The notes below the pieces were generated by a model, which did no database searches, was not told the DNA's origin, and saw only the letters and a program-made list of their open reading frames with translations. From CALFUK01 sp964398295 (GTDB lineage Bacteria > Bacteroidota > Bacteroidia > Chitinophagales > Saprospiraceae): DNA of 64,000 nt. The position numbers and the translations under genes were made by a program. The stretch is from positions 1 through 64,000 of the forward strand of contig CAYNMW010000003.1 in assembly GCA_964398295.1 (NCBI GenBank). The letters are read 5' to 3'. Each line of letters starts with the position of its first letter. The first letter of the stretch is position 1. Positions 8,506-19,298 of the stretch are shown one piece after another.

Positions 8506-11500
8506 TTATGGTGTACAGCCTTCAATGATTGCATGGAATTCACCTCCAATGCCTATTTCGAAACCAATCAATAGTTCAACACTATTGCCAGCTGAAAAGG
8601 TGACATTAGAACCTGGACAAACAATACCATCTGATGTGATATTATTTTGTGCTTCATAAATTCCATCAGGAATACACATACCTGGACCAGGTACATATAA
8701 ATCAAACGGACAATCACTACAAGCTTCAACTACTACACTTGTTCCTAAGAGATTGATAGCTCCACAAGCACCTTGCGAAATTAGCTCTAGGTTAATGGTA
8801 GAAATTGGATCAACACCTAACATTAAAAAGTCAAGGTTAAATGTAGCCGGATCAAATATCAATGTATGCATAGCGAAATCACCAGCCATCTGTATATTAA
8901 ACGATGGGGTTGTACTTGTAGCTATTACTGTATTTGCTGGGCCTGTCGTCAGAACATATAATATGATAGAACCTGGAGGAACATTTGTTCCTACTGGAAC
9001 AGCTGTGAAGATTGCTTCCATTCCATTATCAGGATCTGCACAACCAACTACTTCTGATTCAATTAAACCACCAGCATTAGCGAAGCAACATTCCGTAACG
9101 GATACAGGTGCTCCAACTAAATCAATATCAAAACAAATACATGCGTCAATTATTTCGCCTACCGCAGATAGAGCGGAAACGTCGCACTGACTTGGGTCAT
9201 ATACAACAGGATGAATAGTGAAGTCACCAGTCATTCCAATCACAAATTCTGGAATACTGTCAACTTGCAATATGTTACCACTAGCATCAACCAATAGATA
9301 TACAAGACTGTCACCCGCAGGTACGACTTGTCCCATTGGAATAGCATTTCTTCTCGTTGTGGCACCAGGCATCAGACAATCATCCTGACTTCCTTCAATA
9401 ACTATACCAGCACTTGCGTTAGAACAAACCTGAATTCCTTCAGGATCATGGTCATCACCACCGAGTATATCAGCTAAATCATCATTGTTTGTTACATCAT
9501 CTGGTGTAGCGTTATCTCCAGGAGTACTGTCAATATCAGTAGGTGGAGTGTTACCCGGATTCGTATCGTTATCAGCTGATAAGATTTCGGAATCATTTAG
9601 AACGATTCCATTACCAACTGTTGGATCAATCTGGAATGTAATTGTCACCGTACTAGATGCACCAACTGCCAAGAACGGAATTGCATTATTCAATACTGCA
9701 TCAGCACCTACTTGAGTCCAATTTGCATCAGCGAGGACTAAACCAGCTGGGATGTAATCAATAACGCCAACATTAAATGCATTGACATTACCTTGGTTAA
9801 CAACCATAATATCAAATGTTACAACATCGCCTGGCATATAAGGACCAGGTGTATTTGCATTAACAGTCTTAATTAAGGCTAAATCAAATACATCAGGATC
9901 TTGCTCAACTGTAATCATAGCTGGATCGTGATCATCACCACCCATCGTATCTGTAACTACATCGTCATTCGGAAGATCCGTTGGTGTAGCATTATCACCT
10001 GGTGTACTATCTACATCTGTAGGAGGTGTATCACCTGGGTTCGTATTATTATCAGCTGCTAATATTTCAGCATCATTGATAATTGTGGTACCAGCAAATG
10101 TGGCATCAATTAAAAATGTAATTGTAGTAGTTGTTGATGCACCTGCTGCTAAGAAAGCAATAGGATTATTCAACGTTGCAGTTGTACCACTCAATGTCCA
10201 ATTGGCATCAACCAAAGTAAGACCTGCTGGAATGTAATCAATAACTCCAACGTTAAATGCATCGACTGATCCTTGATTGATAACTTCAATGTCAAAAGTT
10301 ACTAAATCTCCTGGTTCAAAAACTGGTCCAGGCGTGTTAGCATTTATCATCTTCGTTAATGCAAGATCAAATATCTCTACAGTGATCAATTCTGGATCAT
10401 GATCATCTTCATCTGTAACAGGATCCATATCATTTGGATCACCAGTTCCATCACCTGTAAGTACATCATCTGAAGGGGTATCAGGATTACCACCTGCATC
10501 ATTGCCATTGACAGTATCTGGTGTACTATCTACATCAGCACCATCATCCACTGAGATCTCAGCAAAGTTAACAATGTCACCACCTGCAAAGGCTGGATCA
10601 ATGGTAAGAACAATATCAACCATTTCACATGTACCAATTGCAACAGCAGGAATAACATTCGTAACCATACCTATACCAGCTGGAGCCCAGCCATTCGCAT
10701 CATTGACACTTAATGTCATATCTGCAGGTATATAATCAGTCACAACTACGTTAGCTGCATTTAGAGAACCTTGATTACAAACAGTAATCGTGTAAGCGAC
10801 ATCATCACCAGGGATATAAGGTCCTGCTGAACTTTCTTCCTTAATCAAAGCAAGATCATATAATTGCTCAACGACAATTGCTTCAGGATCTTCATCATCA
10901 CCGCCATCGGTCTCTGTAAAATCATCGTCATCTGGAAAATCATCAGGTTGTGAATTATCACCAGGTGTACTATCTACATCATTACCATCATCAGCAGTAA
11001 TTTCTGCATTGTTTACTAAGATGTTGCCTTGGAATGCAGGATCAATTGTAAGTGTAATTGGTACGTCAACGCATGCTCCAACAACTAAAGTTGGTATCGT
11101 GTTGGTCACAGGACCAGCACTTGGACCAGCCCAGCCATTCATGTCAGCTGCACTTAACGTTAAGCCCGCAGGCAAGTTATCTGCAATTTGAACATTAGCT
11201 GCATCTAGGGTACCTTGATTACAAACTGTAATTGTAAAATCGACATCGTCTCCAGGCATATAAGGCCCAGAAGAAGTTTCTACTTTGATAAGTGCTAAAT
11301 CATAAATCTGACCAATTACGATTGGTTCTGGATCATGATCATCTCCACCAGCAGTATCTGCGATGTCATCGTTATTAGCAAGATCATTTGGCGTCGCCAT
11401 ATCACCTGGTGTACTATCCACATCTGTCGGTGGCGTATTGCCAGGATTCGTATCATCATCCGCTGAAGAGATTTCAGCATCATTTACAAGCATGGTGCCC

Positions 11501-14500
11501 ATAAATGCTGGATCTATTTGGAATGTGATTGTCAGTGTATTTGATGCTCCAGGAGCAAGGAATGAAATTGGATTATTCAATGACGCCGTAGTGCCACTTA
11601 ATGTCCAGTTTGCATCTGCAAGAATTAATCCTGCAGGTACATAATCATCAACACCTATGTTGAATGCATTGAGTGTACCTTGATTAGTTACCACAATATC
11701 ATATGTAATGATATCACCTGGTGCGTAAGGTCCAGGAGTGTTGGCATTAACTGTTTTAGCTAGTGCTAAATCAAAAATCTCAACTACTATTGGTTCTGGA
11801 TCTTGATCATCTCCACCTGCTGTGTCAGCAGTATCATCATTGTCTGCTAAATCATCTGGTGTAGCATCATCACTTGGTGCACTATCAATATCTGTTGGTG
11901 GAGTGTTACCAGGATTCGTATCATCATCTGCTGAAGCAATTTCAGCATCATTAATAAGTGTACCTGAAACACCAGGATCAACAGTGAATGTAATTGTTTG
12001 TGTAGTCGTCGCACCAGCTGCTAAAAATGGAATCGGAGCATTTAAGGTAGCAATACCTCCTGCTGCTGTCCAGTTTGCATCAGCCAATGTAAGACCTGTT
12101 GGTATATCATCTAACAAGCCAATGTTAAATGCATTTACACCACCTTGATTAAATACATTAATATCAAATGTTACTACACTGCCTGGCATAAAAGGACCAG
12201 GTGTTGCTGCATTTAATGTTTTTGTTAATGCTAAATCAAAAATTTCAACTACTATTGGTTCTGGATCTTGATCATCTCCACCTGCTGTATCAGCAGTATC
12301 ATCATTATTAGGTAAATCATCTGGAGTGGCATCATCACCCGGTGTACTATCGATATCTGTTGGTGGTGTGTTAGCAGGATTCGTATCGTCATCCGCTGAA
12401 GCAATTTCAGCATCGTTGATAAGCGTACCTGAAACACCAGAATCAACAATAAACGTAATTGTCTGTGTTGTTGAACCTCCAACTGGAATAAAAGGAATTG
12501 GATTATTCAACGTGGCTACTCCGCCAGCTGCTGTCCAATTTGCATCCGCAAGTGTAAGACCTGCAGGAATGTCATCTAAAAGTCCAATGTTGAATGCATT
12601 GAGCGTTCCTTGATTGAATACATTAATATCAAATGTTACTGGACTACCTGGAGAAAAAGGACCAGGAGTTGCTGCACTTAATGTTTTCGTTAATGCTAAA
12701 TCAAAAATTTCAACTACAATATCTTCAGGATCATGGTCATCCTCATCGGTAGGACCGACAGCATCACCTGGATCACCTGTTCCATCACCTGTTAATACAT
12801 CATCAGAAGCAGTATTAACAGCACCACCTGGGTCGTTACCATTAACTGCATCAGGAGCACTATCAATATCATCTCCACTGTCAGAAGAAATTTCCGCAAA
12901 ATTAATAATAGTTCCGCCTGGGAATGATGGATCAATCGTTAATACGATATCTACCATTATAGAATTACCAATAGTCGGACCAACTAATGCGTTTGTCACA
13001 GGTCCAGCAGAAGGACCGGTCCAGCCATTTGCATCTGCAGCACTTAAAGTCATGCCAGCAGGAATGAAGTCTGTTAATGTAATTGCACCAGCATCTAAGG
13101 TTCCTTGATTCTCAACAGTAATGGTATAAGTCACATCATCTCCAGGTTGGTAAGGACCAGCAGACAATTCTTCTTTAATCAAAGCTAAATCATAGACTTG
13201 CTCAAGAACAATGTCTTCAGGATCATGATCATCCTCATCAGTAGGACCGATAGCATCACCTGGATCACCTGTTCCATCACCTGTTAATACATCATCAGAA
13301 GCAGTATTAACAGCACCACCTGGGTCGTTACCATTAACTGCATCCGGAGCACTATCAATATCATCACCACTATCTGAAGAAATTTCTGCAAAGTTAATTA
13401 ATGTCGTACCCATGAAAGTTGGGTCAATTGTAAGGACAATATCAACAGTTGTAGAATTGCCTACTGTAGGACCAACTAAAGCATTGGTAACAGGTCCAGC
13501 AGAAGGACCAGTCCAACCATTTGCATCTGCAGCACTTAAAGTCATGCCAGCAGGAATAAAATCTGTAAGTGTAATAGCGCCAGCATCCAAGGTTCCTTGA
13601 TTTGCTACCGTTATAGTATACGTAACATCATCTCCAGGAGCAAAAGGACCAGGCGTTGCAGTTTCCTTGATCAAAGCTAAATCATAAATTTGCTCAAGAA
13701 TGATGTCTTCAGGATCATGATCATCTTCATCAGTAGGACCAATAGCATCACCTGGATCACCTGTTCCATTACCTGTTAATACATCATCAGAAGCAGTATT
13801 TACAGCACCACCTGGGTCGTTTCCGTTAACTGCATCCGGAGCACTATCAATATCATCGCCACTATCTGCAGAGATTTCTGCAAAGTTTATCAATGTTGTA
13901 CCCATGAATGATGGGTCAATAGTAAGTACGATGTCAACAGTTGTAGAATTGCCAACTGTAGGACCAACTAAAGAATTGGTAACAGGACCTGCAAAAGGAC
14001 CAGCCCAACCGTTAGCATCTGCAGTACTGAGCATCATGCCAGCAGGGATGAAATCTGTTATGCTAATGTTACCTGCATCTAAAGTTCCTTGATTCTGAAT
14101 CGTAATTGTATAGGTTACATCATCACCAGGAGAAAAAGGACCAGGTGAAGTAGTTTCCTTGATAAGAGCAAGATCATAAATTTGCTCAAGAATAATGTCT
14201 TCAGGATCATGATCATCTTCATCAGTAGGAGCTATAGCATCACCTGGAACACCAGTTCCATTACCTGTTAAAACATCGTCAGAAGCAGTATTAACAGCAC
14301 CACCTGGGTCGTTACCATTTACTGCATCCGTAACACTATCAATATCATCGCCACTATCTGCAGAAATTTCTGCAAAGTTTATCAATGTCGTACCCATGAA
14401 TGATGGGTCGATAGTAAGTAAAATGTCAACAGTCGTAGAATTTCCAACTGTAGGACCAACCAAAGAATTGGTAACAGGACCTGCAAAAGGACCAGCCCAA

Positions 14501-17500
14501 CCGTTTCCATCAGCAGTACTGAGCATCATGCCAGCAGGGATGAAATCTGTTATGCTTATGTTACCTGCATCTAAAGTACCTTGATTCTGAATCGTAATTG
14601 TGTAAAGAACATCATCGCCAGGACTAAATGGACCAGGCGTTACAGATTCCTTGATCAATGCAAGGTCATATATTTGCTCAATAACAATCTCTTCTGGATC
14701 TTCGTCGTCACCGCCATCTGTTTCCGTAAAATCATTGTCGTCAACAAAATCATCTGGCTGTGAATTATCTCCAGGAGCACTATCAATATCGTCACCATTA
14801 TCAGCAAAAATTTCTGCATTATTAACGATTGATGTTCCCATAAAATCAGGATCAATTACCATCACGATATTCAACGTACTACATGCTCCAGCTGGTAATG
14901 ATGTAATGGTACTATTTACTACTGGACCACTCAAAGGACCAGCCCAACCATTAGCATCAGCAGGTGAAAGCATTAATTCTGGTGGAATATTATCCCTGAC
15001 CTGAATATTTGCAGCATCCAAAGTACCTTGATTACAAACTGTAATAGCAAATGTTACATTGTCTCCAGGACTAAATGGACCAGGAGTTACTGTTTCTTTT
15101 ATCAAAGCAAGGTCATAAATTTGACCGACTAATATTTCTTCTGGATCTTCATCATCACCGCCGTCAGTCTCAGTCAAATCGTCGTCATCACCGAAATCAT
15201 CCAACATAGCAATAACTGCTGGATCACTATCAATATCATCTCCATCATCTGCAGTGATAACTGCATTATTGACAATGCTGCTACCCATGAAAGTTGGATC
15301 AATTGTCAAGATAATATCAAGAGGCGTACATGTACCTGCTGGAAGAGCTGGTATAATATTCGTCACTGGACCTACTAGAGGACCAGTCCATCCGTTTGTA
15401 TCTGAACCACTTAAGGATAAGTCGGCAGGAATCAAATCTGTGACCTCAACATTGGCTGCGTCAATGGTTCCTTGATTACAAACTGTAATTGTAAAGGTTA
15501 CATCATCACCTGGTGCAAATGGACCAGCTGAAGTTGTTTCTTTAATCAATGCTAAATCATAGAATCCACAATCAATAACTTCTGCAATAATTGGACAGCA
15601 TGAAGTAATTGGGCAACCGTCAGCATCTATTGCTTCATAGAAGAAGCACATCATATCACCAACAGCACCATTCATGATTAATGTATTGTCAATGATTAAT
15701 TCACATCCTACACCAACTTGATCTCCCAGACCATTAAACCAAACTACATTGCTATTCTCTAATCCAGCAGCACAAGCTATAGTTCTGGTTGTACCATCTG
15801 AACAAACTTCTAGATTTGGAACCGGAGAGCACATAGGAGCTTCACACGGCGTAGGTAATATATCGTCAGCAGGATCTGCAGGATTAGCACCAGCTTGACA
15901 TTCTACTAAGTTCGAAATACCTCCACCATCGCAATCAGCTTGAGCTATGGAACTATTTGGATTATCTATAATATATGCGCAAATTCCGATATCATTAATT
16001 AAATCAGAACAAACTGGCTCTTTACATAAACTTGCAAGAAGAAAATGCTGTGAAGGATCGTCTGGATCTAGTCCTAAAGCCTGTGATTTAAATTGTAATT
16101 GCGAAATAGCAATATCAACTTCAAACCAAGCAGCACCTGCTTCATTATCGGGAAGATCGGCGACATAATTTGTTTGCTTTTCAGCACCTGCACCGCTTTC
16201 TTGTCCTACAAGAGTACCAGTAGAAGCATCCCATAAAGGGGTTGTTATTGGACCATCTGCTATATCAGCATCAAAACTTGCTTGAAACCAGTTAGCTATA
16301 ACTGATACAGGAACCGCATTATCATTTGCATCTAATGCGCAAATCATAACTTGATCTTGTTCAATATCTGCTATTAAAAATGCAAAAGAACCAGGAGGAG
16401 TTGGTGAGTCAAAATCTATCGTAGTTACAACAGTATTTACGATAGGGTCACCGACACTGCCTGAAAATCCAGCTACTTCAACCTGTATGTTTTGTGCACC
16501 ATCTGCTTGACCATATAAAGTCTCTAAACCTCCACCATTATTATCAACAACTTGTGGCGTACCTGGTACGCTTGTATCACCTGGAGCAACATCTCCAGTT
16601 ATACTATATGTAAAATTTGGCATTTCACTACAAACGAAACTACCAGTTCCTGTATTTCCGCCTGAATATGTCGCATATTCTGGAGAACAGTCAGGATTTG
16701 GTCCTGGTATATCGTCATTTGGATTAAGAGGATTTTGATTTGCATTACATTCTATAAGATTACTTACAGATCCGCCATCACAATCTTCATTTGCTAGTGC
16801 ATTTGTCGGATCACTTGCTAGAAGTGCACAAATATTAATGCCTGCAGCAGCATCGCAATCATCAGCTGGATCAGAAGGATTTTCACCAACTTGGCATTCT
16901 ATTAAGTTAGAAATTCCACCACCATCACAATCATCTTGAGCTAAATCACTATTAGGATTATCAATGATGTAATCACAAATAGCTGGCTCATTTAAAAGAT
17001 CAACACAAGTTGGTTCTTCACATAATGTAGCAAATAAGAAATGCTGTGAAGGATCATCAGGAGCAACACCTAATGCTTGTGACTTTAATTGTAATTGTGT
17101 AATTGAAATATTCACTTCAAACCATGCAGCACCTGCTTCATTATCAGGCAGATCCGCTACGTAAGTTGTTTGTCTTACTCCACCAGGACCTTCTTGTCCT
17201 ACAAGAGTAGCACTAGTTGAATCCCACGATGGAGCTATAGTCGAACCATCTGAGTTATCAGCGTCAAAGCTAGCTTGAAACCATGAATCAATTATAGAAA
17301 CAGGAACCGAATCACCATTTGCATCTAATGCGCAAACTTGTACTTGATCTTGTTCAACATCTGCAATCAAAAATGCAAATCCTCCCGGAGGAGTGGGCGC
17401 ATCAAAGGTTAAAGTAGTTGTGACAGTATTTGTAATTGGAGCTCCTATGCCACCGCCGTTTCCGCCACCGAAACCGGCAACTTCAACTTCGATATTTTGC

Positions 17501-17790
17501 TGACCATCAGCTTGGCCATAGATAGCTTCTAAACCAGCACCGCCATTATCGACGACTTGGTTTGTACCAGGTACATTAGTATCACCTGGAGCAACATCTC
17601 CAGTTATACTATATGAAAAATCTGGCATTGCATCACAGGTAAAGTTACCTGTTCCTGAAATACCACCACTAAAGGTCGCATATTCAGGTGTTTGAGCATA
17701 AGTACTTATACTTATGATCATCATTAACAAGAATAGGGTAGAATTCTTCACCCAATTTTGTATGTCGTTATATGTATTTGTTATATTCAT
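8506..17790 (-). CDS. giant secreted DUF11-repeat protein
   Basis: A 3094-residue secreted protein. Residues 1-32 are a signal peptide ending in TYAQ. Residues about 33-370 and 371-680 are two copies of one module, a beta-rich domain beginning PEYAT(F/Y)SGG followed by Cys- and Asp-rich segments (CDGGGISNLIEC) that resemble thrombospondin type 3/EF-hand-like calcium loops. Residues about 743-2785 are 13 tandem DUF11 domains of about 155-165 residues, each opening with (Y/F)DLAL(I/T)K and closing with an Asp-rich linker of the DDxDPE type. Two related beta-domains with CFANAGG- and CSNASAG-like openings follow. The last 60 residues are a 3-coathanger-stack-like domain with GSNVTFSAGNSVELL and a GGEFHA motif. 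The protein is extremely acidic and probably calcium-stiffened. A surface fibre or adhesin role is inferred. It follows the 373-residue gene by 20 bases and has its own terminator at 8437-8466. Confidence 0.92.
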   Translation of the reverse strand: MNITNTYNDIQNWVKNSTLFLLMMIISISTYAQTPEYATFSGGISGTGNFTCDAMPDFSYSITGDVAPGDTNVPGTNQVVDNGGAGLEAIYGQADGQQNIEVEVAGFGGGNGGGIGAPITNTVTTTLTFDAPTPPGGFAFLIADVEQDQVQVCALDANGDSVPVSIIDSWFQASFDADNSDGSTIAPSWDSTSATLVGQEGPGGVRQTTYVADLPDNEAGAAWFEVNISITQLQLKSQALGVAPDDPSQHFLFATLCEEPTCVDLLNEPAICDYIIDNPNSDLAQDDCDGGGISNLIECQVGENPSDPADDCDAAAGINICALLASDPTNALANEDCDGGSVSNLIECNANQNPLNPNDDIPGPNPDCSPEYATYSGGNTGTGSFVCSEMPNFTYSITGDVAPGDTSVPGTPQVVDNNGGGLETLYGQADGAQNIQVEVAGFSGSVGDPIVNTVVTTIDFDSPTPPGSFAFLIADIEQDQVMICALDANDNAVPVSVIANWFQASFDADIADGPITTPLWDASTGTLVGQESGAGAEKQTNYVADLPDNEAGAAWFEVDIAISQLQFKSQALGLDPDDPSQHFLLASLCKEPVCSDLINDIGICAYIIDNPNSSIAQADCDGGGISNLVECQAGANPADPADDILPTPCEAPMCSPVPNLEVCSDGTTRTIACAAGLENSNVVWFNGLGDQVGVGCELIIDNTLIMNGAVGDMMCFFYEAIDADGCPITSCCPIIAEVIDCGFYDLALIKETTSAGPFAPGDDVTFTITVCNQGTIDAANVEVTDLIPADLSLSGSDTNGWTGPLVGPVTNIIPALPAGTCTPLDIILTIDPTFMGSSIVNNAVITADDGDDIDSDPAVIAMLDDFGDDDDLTETDGGDDEDPEEILVGQIYDLALIKETVTPGPFSPGDNVTFAITVCNQGTLDAANIQVRDNIPPELMLSPADANGWAGPLSGPVVNSTITSLPAGACSTLNIVMVIDPDFMGTSIVNNAEIFADNGDDIDSAPGDNSQPDDFVDDNDFTETDGGDDEDPEEIVIEQIYDLALIKESVTPGPFSPGDDVLYTITIQNQGTLDAGNISITDFIPAGMMLSTADGNGWAGPFAGPVTNSLVGPTVGNSTTVDILLTIDPSFMGTTLINFAEISADSGDDIDSVTDAVNGNDPGGAVNTASDDVLTGNGTGVPGDAIAPTDEDDHDPEDIILEQIYDLALIKETTSPGPFSPGDDVTYTITIQNQGTLDAGNISITDFIPAGMMLSTADANGWAGPFAGPVTNSLVGPTVGNSTTVDIVLTIDPSFMGTTLINFAEISADSGDDIDSAPDAVNGNDPGGAVNTASDDVLTGNGTGDPGDAIGPTDEDDHDPEDIILEQIYDLALIKETATPGPFAPGDDVTYTITVANQGTLDAGAITLTDFIPAGMTLSAADANGWTGPSAGPVTNALVGPTVGNSTTVDIVLTIDPTFMGTTLINFAEISSDSGDDIDSAPDAVNGNDPGGAVNTASDDVLTGDGTGDPGDAIGPTDEDDHDPEDIVLEQVYDLALIKEELSAGPYQPGDDVTYTITVENQGTLDAGAITLTDFIPAGMTLSAADANGWTGPSAGPVTNALVGPTIGNSIMVDIVLTIDPSFPGGTIINFAEISSDSGDDIDSAPDAVNGNDPGGAVNTASDDVLTGDGTGDPGDAVGPTDEDDHDPEDIVVEIFDLALTKTLSAATPGPFSPGSPVTFDINVFNQGTLNAFNIGLLDDIPAGLTLADANWTAAGGVATLNNPIPFIPVGGSTTQTITFIVDSGVSGTLINDAEIASADDDTNPANTPPTDIDSTPGDDATPDDLPNNDDTADTAGGDDQDPEPIVVEIFDLALTKTLNAATPGPFMPGSVVTFDINVFNQGGVNAFNIGLLDDIPTGLTLADANWTAAGGIATLNAPIPFLAAGATTTQTITFTVDPGVSGTLINDAEIASADDDTNPGNTPPTDIDSAPSDDATPDDLADNDDTADTAGGDDQDPEPIVVEIFDLALAKTVNANTPGPYAPGDIITYDIVVTNQGTLNAFNIGVDDYVPAGLILADANWTLSGTTASLNNPISFLAPGASNTLTITFQIDPAFMGTMLVNDAEISSADDDTNPGNTPPTDVDSTPGDMATPNDLANNDDIADTAGGDDHDPEPIVIGQIYDLALIKVETSSGPYMPGDDVDFTITVCNQGTLDAANVQIADNLPAGLTLSAADMNGWAGPSAGPVTNTIPTLVVGACVDVPITLTIDPAFQGNILVNNAEITADDGNDVDSTPGDNSQPDDFPDDDDFTETDGGDDEDPEAIVVEQLYDLALIKEESSAGPYIPGDDVAYTITVCNQGSLNAANVVVTDYIPADMTLSVNDANGWAPAGIGMVTNVIPAVAIGTCEMVDIVLTIDPAFAGGDIVNFAEISVDDGADVDSTPDTVNGNDAGGNPDTPSDDVLTGDGTGDPNDMDPVTDEDDHDPELITVEIFDLALTKMINANTPGPVFEPGDLVTFDIEVINQGSVDAFNVGVIDYIPAGLTLVDANWTLSGTTATLNNPIAFLAAGASTTTTITFLIDATFAGTTIINDAEILAADNNTNPGDTPPTDVDSTPGDNATPTDLPNDDVVTDTMGGDDHDPAMITVEQDPDVFDLALIKTVNANTPGPYMPGDVVTFDIMVVNQGNVNAFNVGVIDYIPAGLVLADANWTQVGADAVLNNAIPFLAVGASSTVTITFQIDPTVGNGIVLNDSEILSADNDTNPGNTPPTDIDSTPGDNATPDDVTNNDDLADILGGDDHDPEGIQVCSNASAGIVIEGSQDDCLMPGATTRRNAIPMGQVVPAGDSLVYLLVDASGNILQVDSIPEFVIGMTGDFTIHPVVYDPSQCDVSALSAVGEIIDACICFDIDLVGAPVSVTECCFANAGGLIESEVVGCADPDNGMEAIFTAVPVGTNVPPGSIILYVLTTGPANTVIATSTTPSFNIQMAGDFAMHTLIFDPATFNLDFLMLGVDPISTINLELISQGACGAINLLGTSVVVEACSDCPFDLYVPGPGMCIPDGIYEAQNNITSDGIVCPGSNVTFSAGNSVELLIGFEIGIGGEFHAIIEGCTP
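12703..14672 (-). repeat. 492-bp near-identical tandem repeats within the DUF11 gene
   Basis: Four consecutive DUF11 units (copies 3 to 6 in the protein) repeat at exactly 492 bases (164 codons), with unit starts near 14671, 14179, 13688 and 13196. Long stretches, including the linker coding for DPEDI, DDIDSAPDAVNGND and DVLTG, are almost unchanged at the DNA level. The other nine copies are more diverged and vary in length. This points to recent in-frame duplication or gene conversion. Confidence 0.9.
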
Positions 17791-17810
17791 TTTGACTTTA
17801 CGTTTAGGTG

Positions 17811-18932
17811 TTAATTTCTGATAATTATATCAGCGCAATTGGGGTTAGGGCATGGAAAATCGTCAGCTGGATTCTTAGGATTTTGACCAGCAAGACATTC
17901 GGTAAGGTTATTTACACCACCATTGTCACAATCTTGAGCTCCAAAAGGACTACCTGGGTTTGCTGCTAAGAAAGTGCAAACATCTATTCCAGCATCCATC
18001 AAAGCCATACAGTCATCTGCTGGATCATTAGGATCTTCACCATTTTCACATTCGATAAGATTTGAAATACCTCCATTGTCACAATCGTCTTGTGCGATTG
18101 CAGATGCAGGATTAGCAATTATATAATCACAAATCGTTGGTTCAGTTATCAAATCTGTACATGTAGGTTCTAAACATCTCGTTGCAATAATAAAGTGTTG
18201 AGATGGATCATCTGGATTAACACCCAATGCTTGAGATTTGAATTGTAGTTGCGTGATCGAGATATCAACTTCAAACCATGCTGCGCCTGCTTCATTGTCA
18301 GGAAGATCGGCAACATAAGTTGTCTGTTTTACTGGACCAGCAGCAAATTGACCGACAAGAGTACCAGTCGTAGAATCCCATGATGGAGGAGTAGCTCCGC
18401 CGCCATTATCAGCATTAAAAGCCATCTGAAACCAACCATCGATTACAGATACTGGAACAGGATCGCCGTTAGCATCTAATGCACATACCATTACTTGATC
18501 CTGTTCTACATCAGCCATTATAAATGCCAATGCTCCAGGAGTTGTTGGTGCATCAAAATCAAGTGTTGTTATGACGGTATTCACAATGGTAGCTCCAATA
18601 CCTCCGCCATTTCCGCCACCAAATCCGGCAACCTCGACTTCGATATTGTCCGCATTGTCGGCAGGGCCATAAATAGCTTCAATGCCGCCGCCACCATTAT
18701 CGATTACTTGAGCAGGACCAGGCACACTTGTATCGCCAAGGGCGACATCTCCAGTGATGCTATAGTTGAAATCGGGACTCTCGCTGCAGGTGAATTCACC
18801 TCTTCCTGATAAACCGCCTGTGAAGGTAGCGTATTCAGAGCTTTGAGCTAATCCTGATTCAACACCGAATCCAAAAAAGATTAGAGAAAAGAATAAGAGA
18901 CCTCTTATTCGAAAAAGTATTTCTTTTTCCAT
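17811..18932 (-). CDS. secreted single-module paralogue of the DUF11 giant protein
   Basis: A 373-residue secreted protein with a signal peptide of about 29 residues (ending VESGLAQ). It consists of just one copy of the module found twice at the N-terminus of the 3094-residue neighbour: SSEYATFTGGLSG start, GDTSVPG, VEVAGFGGGNGGG, a DVEQDQVMVCALDANGD segment, DLPDNEAGAAWFEV, then Cys/Asp-rich calcium-type loops (CDNGGISNLIEC, CDNGGVNNLTEC). It stops after PNPNCADIIIRN, exactly where the larger protein continues into its second module. It precedes that gene by 20 bases on the same strand and is probably the first gene of its transcript. It looks like a product of tandem duplication of the module together with a signal peptide, or a truncated former copy of the large gene. 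Function unknown; secretion to the surface is inferred. Confidence 0.85.
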   Translation of the reverse strand: MEKEILFRIRGLLFFSLIFFGFGVESGLAQSSEYATFTGGLSGRGEFTCSESPDFNYSITGDVALGDTSVPGPAQVIDNGGGGIEAIYGPADNADNIEVEVAGFGGGNGGGIGATIVNTVITTLDFDAPTTPGALAFIMADVEQDQVMVCALDANGDPVPVSVIDGWFQMAFNADNGGGATPPSWDSTTGTLVGQFAAGPVKQTTYVADLPDNEAGAAWFEVDISITQLQFKSQALGVNPDDPSQHFIIATRCLEPTCTDLITEPTICDYIIANPASAIAQDDCDNGGISNLIECENGEDPNDPADDCMALMDAGIDVCTFLAANPGSPFGAQDCDNGGVNNLTECLAGQNPKNPADDFPCPNPNCADIIIRN

Positions 18933-19298
18933 TTTTACTGGTGTTTTAATTAATAGAAATAATAATATATATAAAGTATAGAAGCATCAATAGAGATGCT
19001 ACATACTAAACTTCCAACATGTATTGACTTAAGCTCCCAGAATCACGGCATTACATTGCGCGTGGGAAAGAATTAGAAAAGATAGAAATCAAGGTGTGAT
19101 TTATGCATTTCTTTCTCGATCCTACGTACGGTTACTGCAAAATTAATAAAAGAATGTATAGTTTGCAGATAACAACTGTTAAAATATTTTATTTAACGTA
19201 TATAAACTGTAGATACAGTGTCACTTAATTGTATTTATAGCCTCTAACCAATGTAATTGTATTGTATAGTGCTTGTAGATTAAGTTAGTATTCAGTAC
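18933..19298. other. intergenic region upstream of the DUF11 operon
   Basis: 366 bases without a convincing gene. The only signal I see is a TAnnTTTG element on the minus strand (19138-19145), about 200 bases before the 373-residue gene. It could be its promoter with a long leader, or chance in AT-rich DNA. Confidence 0.35.

Noticed and set aside
12703..14672. CRISPR or satellite interpretation of the 492-bp repeats
   Set aside because: The repeats stay in frame and encode DUF11 domains; there are no short direct repeats with unique spacers and no cas genes.
9485..15475. Numerous plus-strand open frames of 60-164 codons opposite the DUF11 gene
   Set aside because: They repeat at the same period as the gene on the other strand, have low-complexity Ala/Val/Pro-rich translations and no family features. 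They are antisense shadows.
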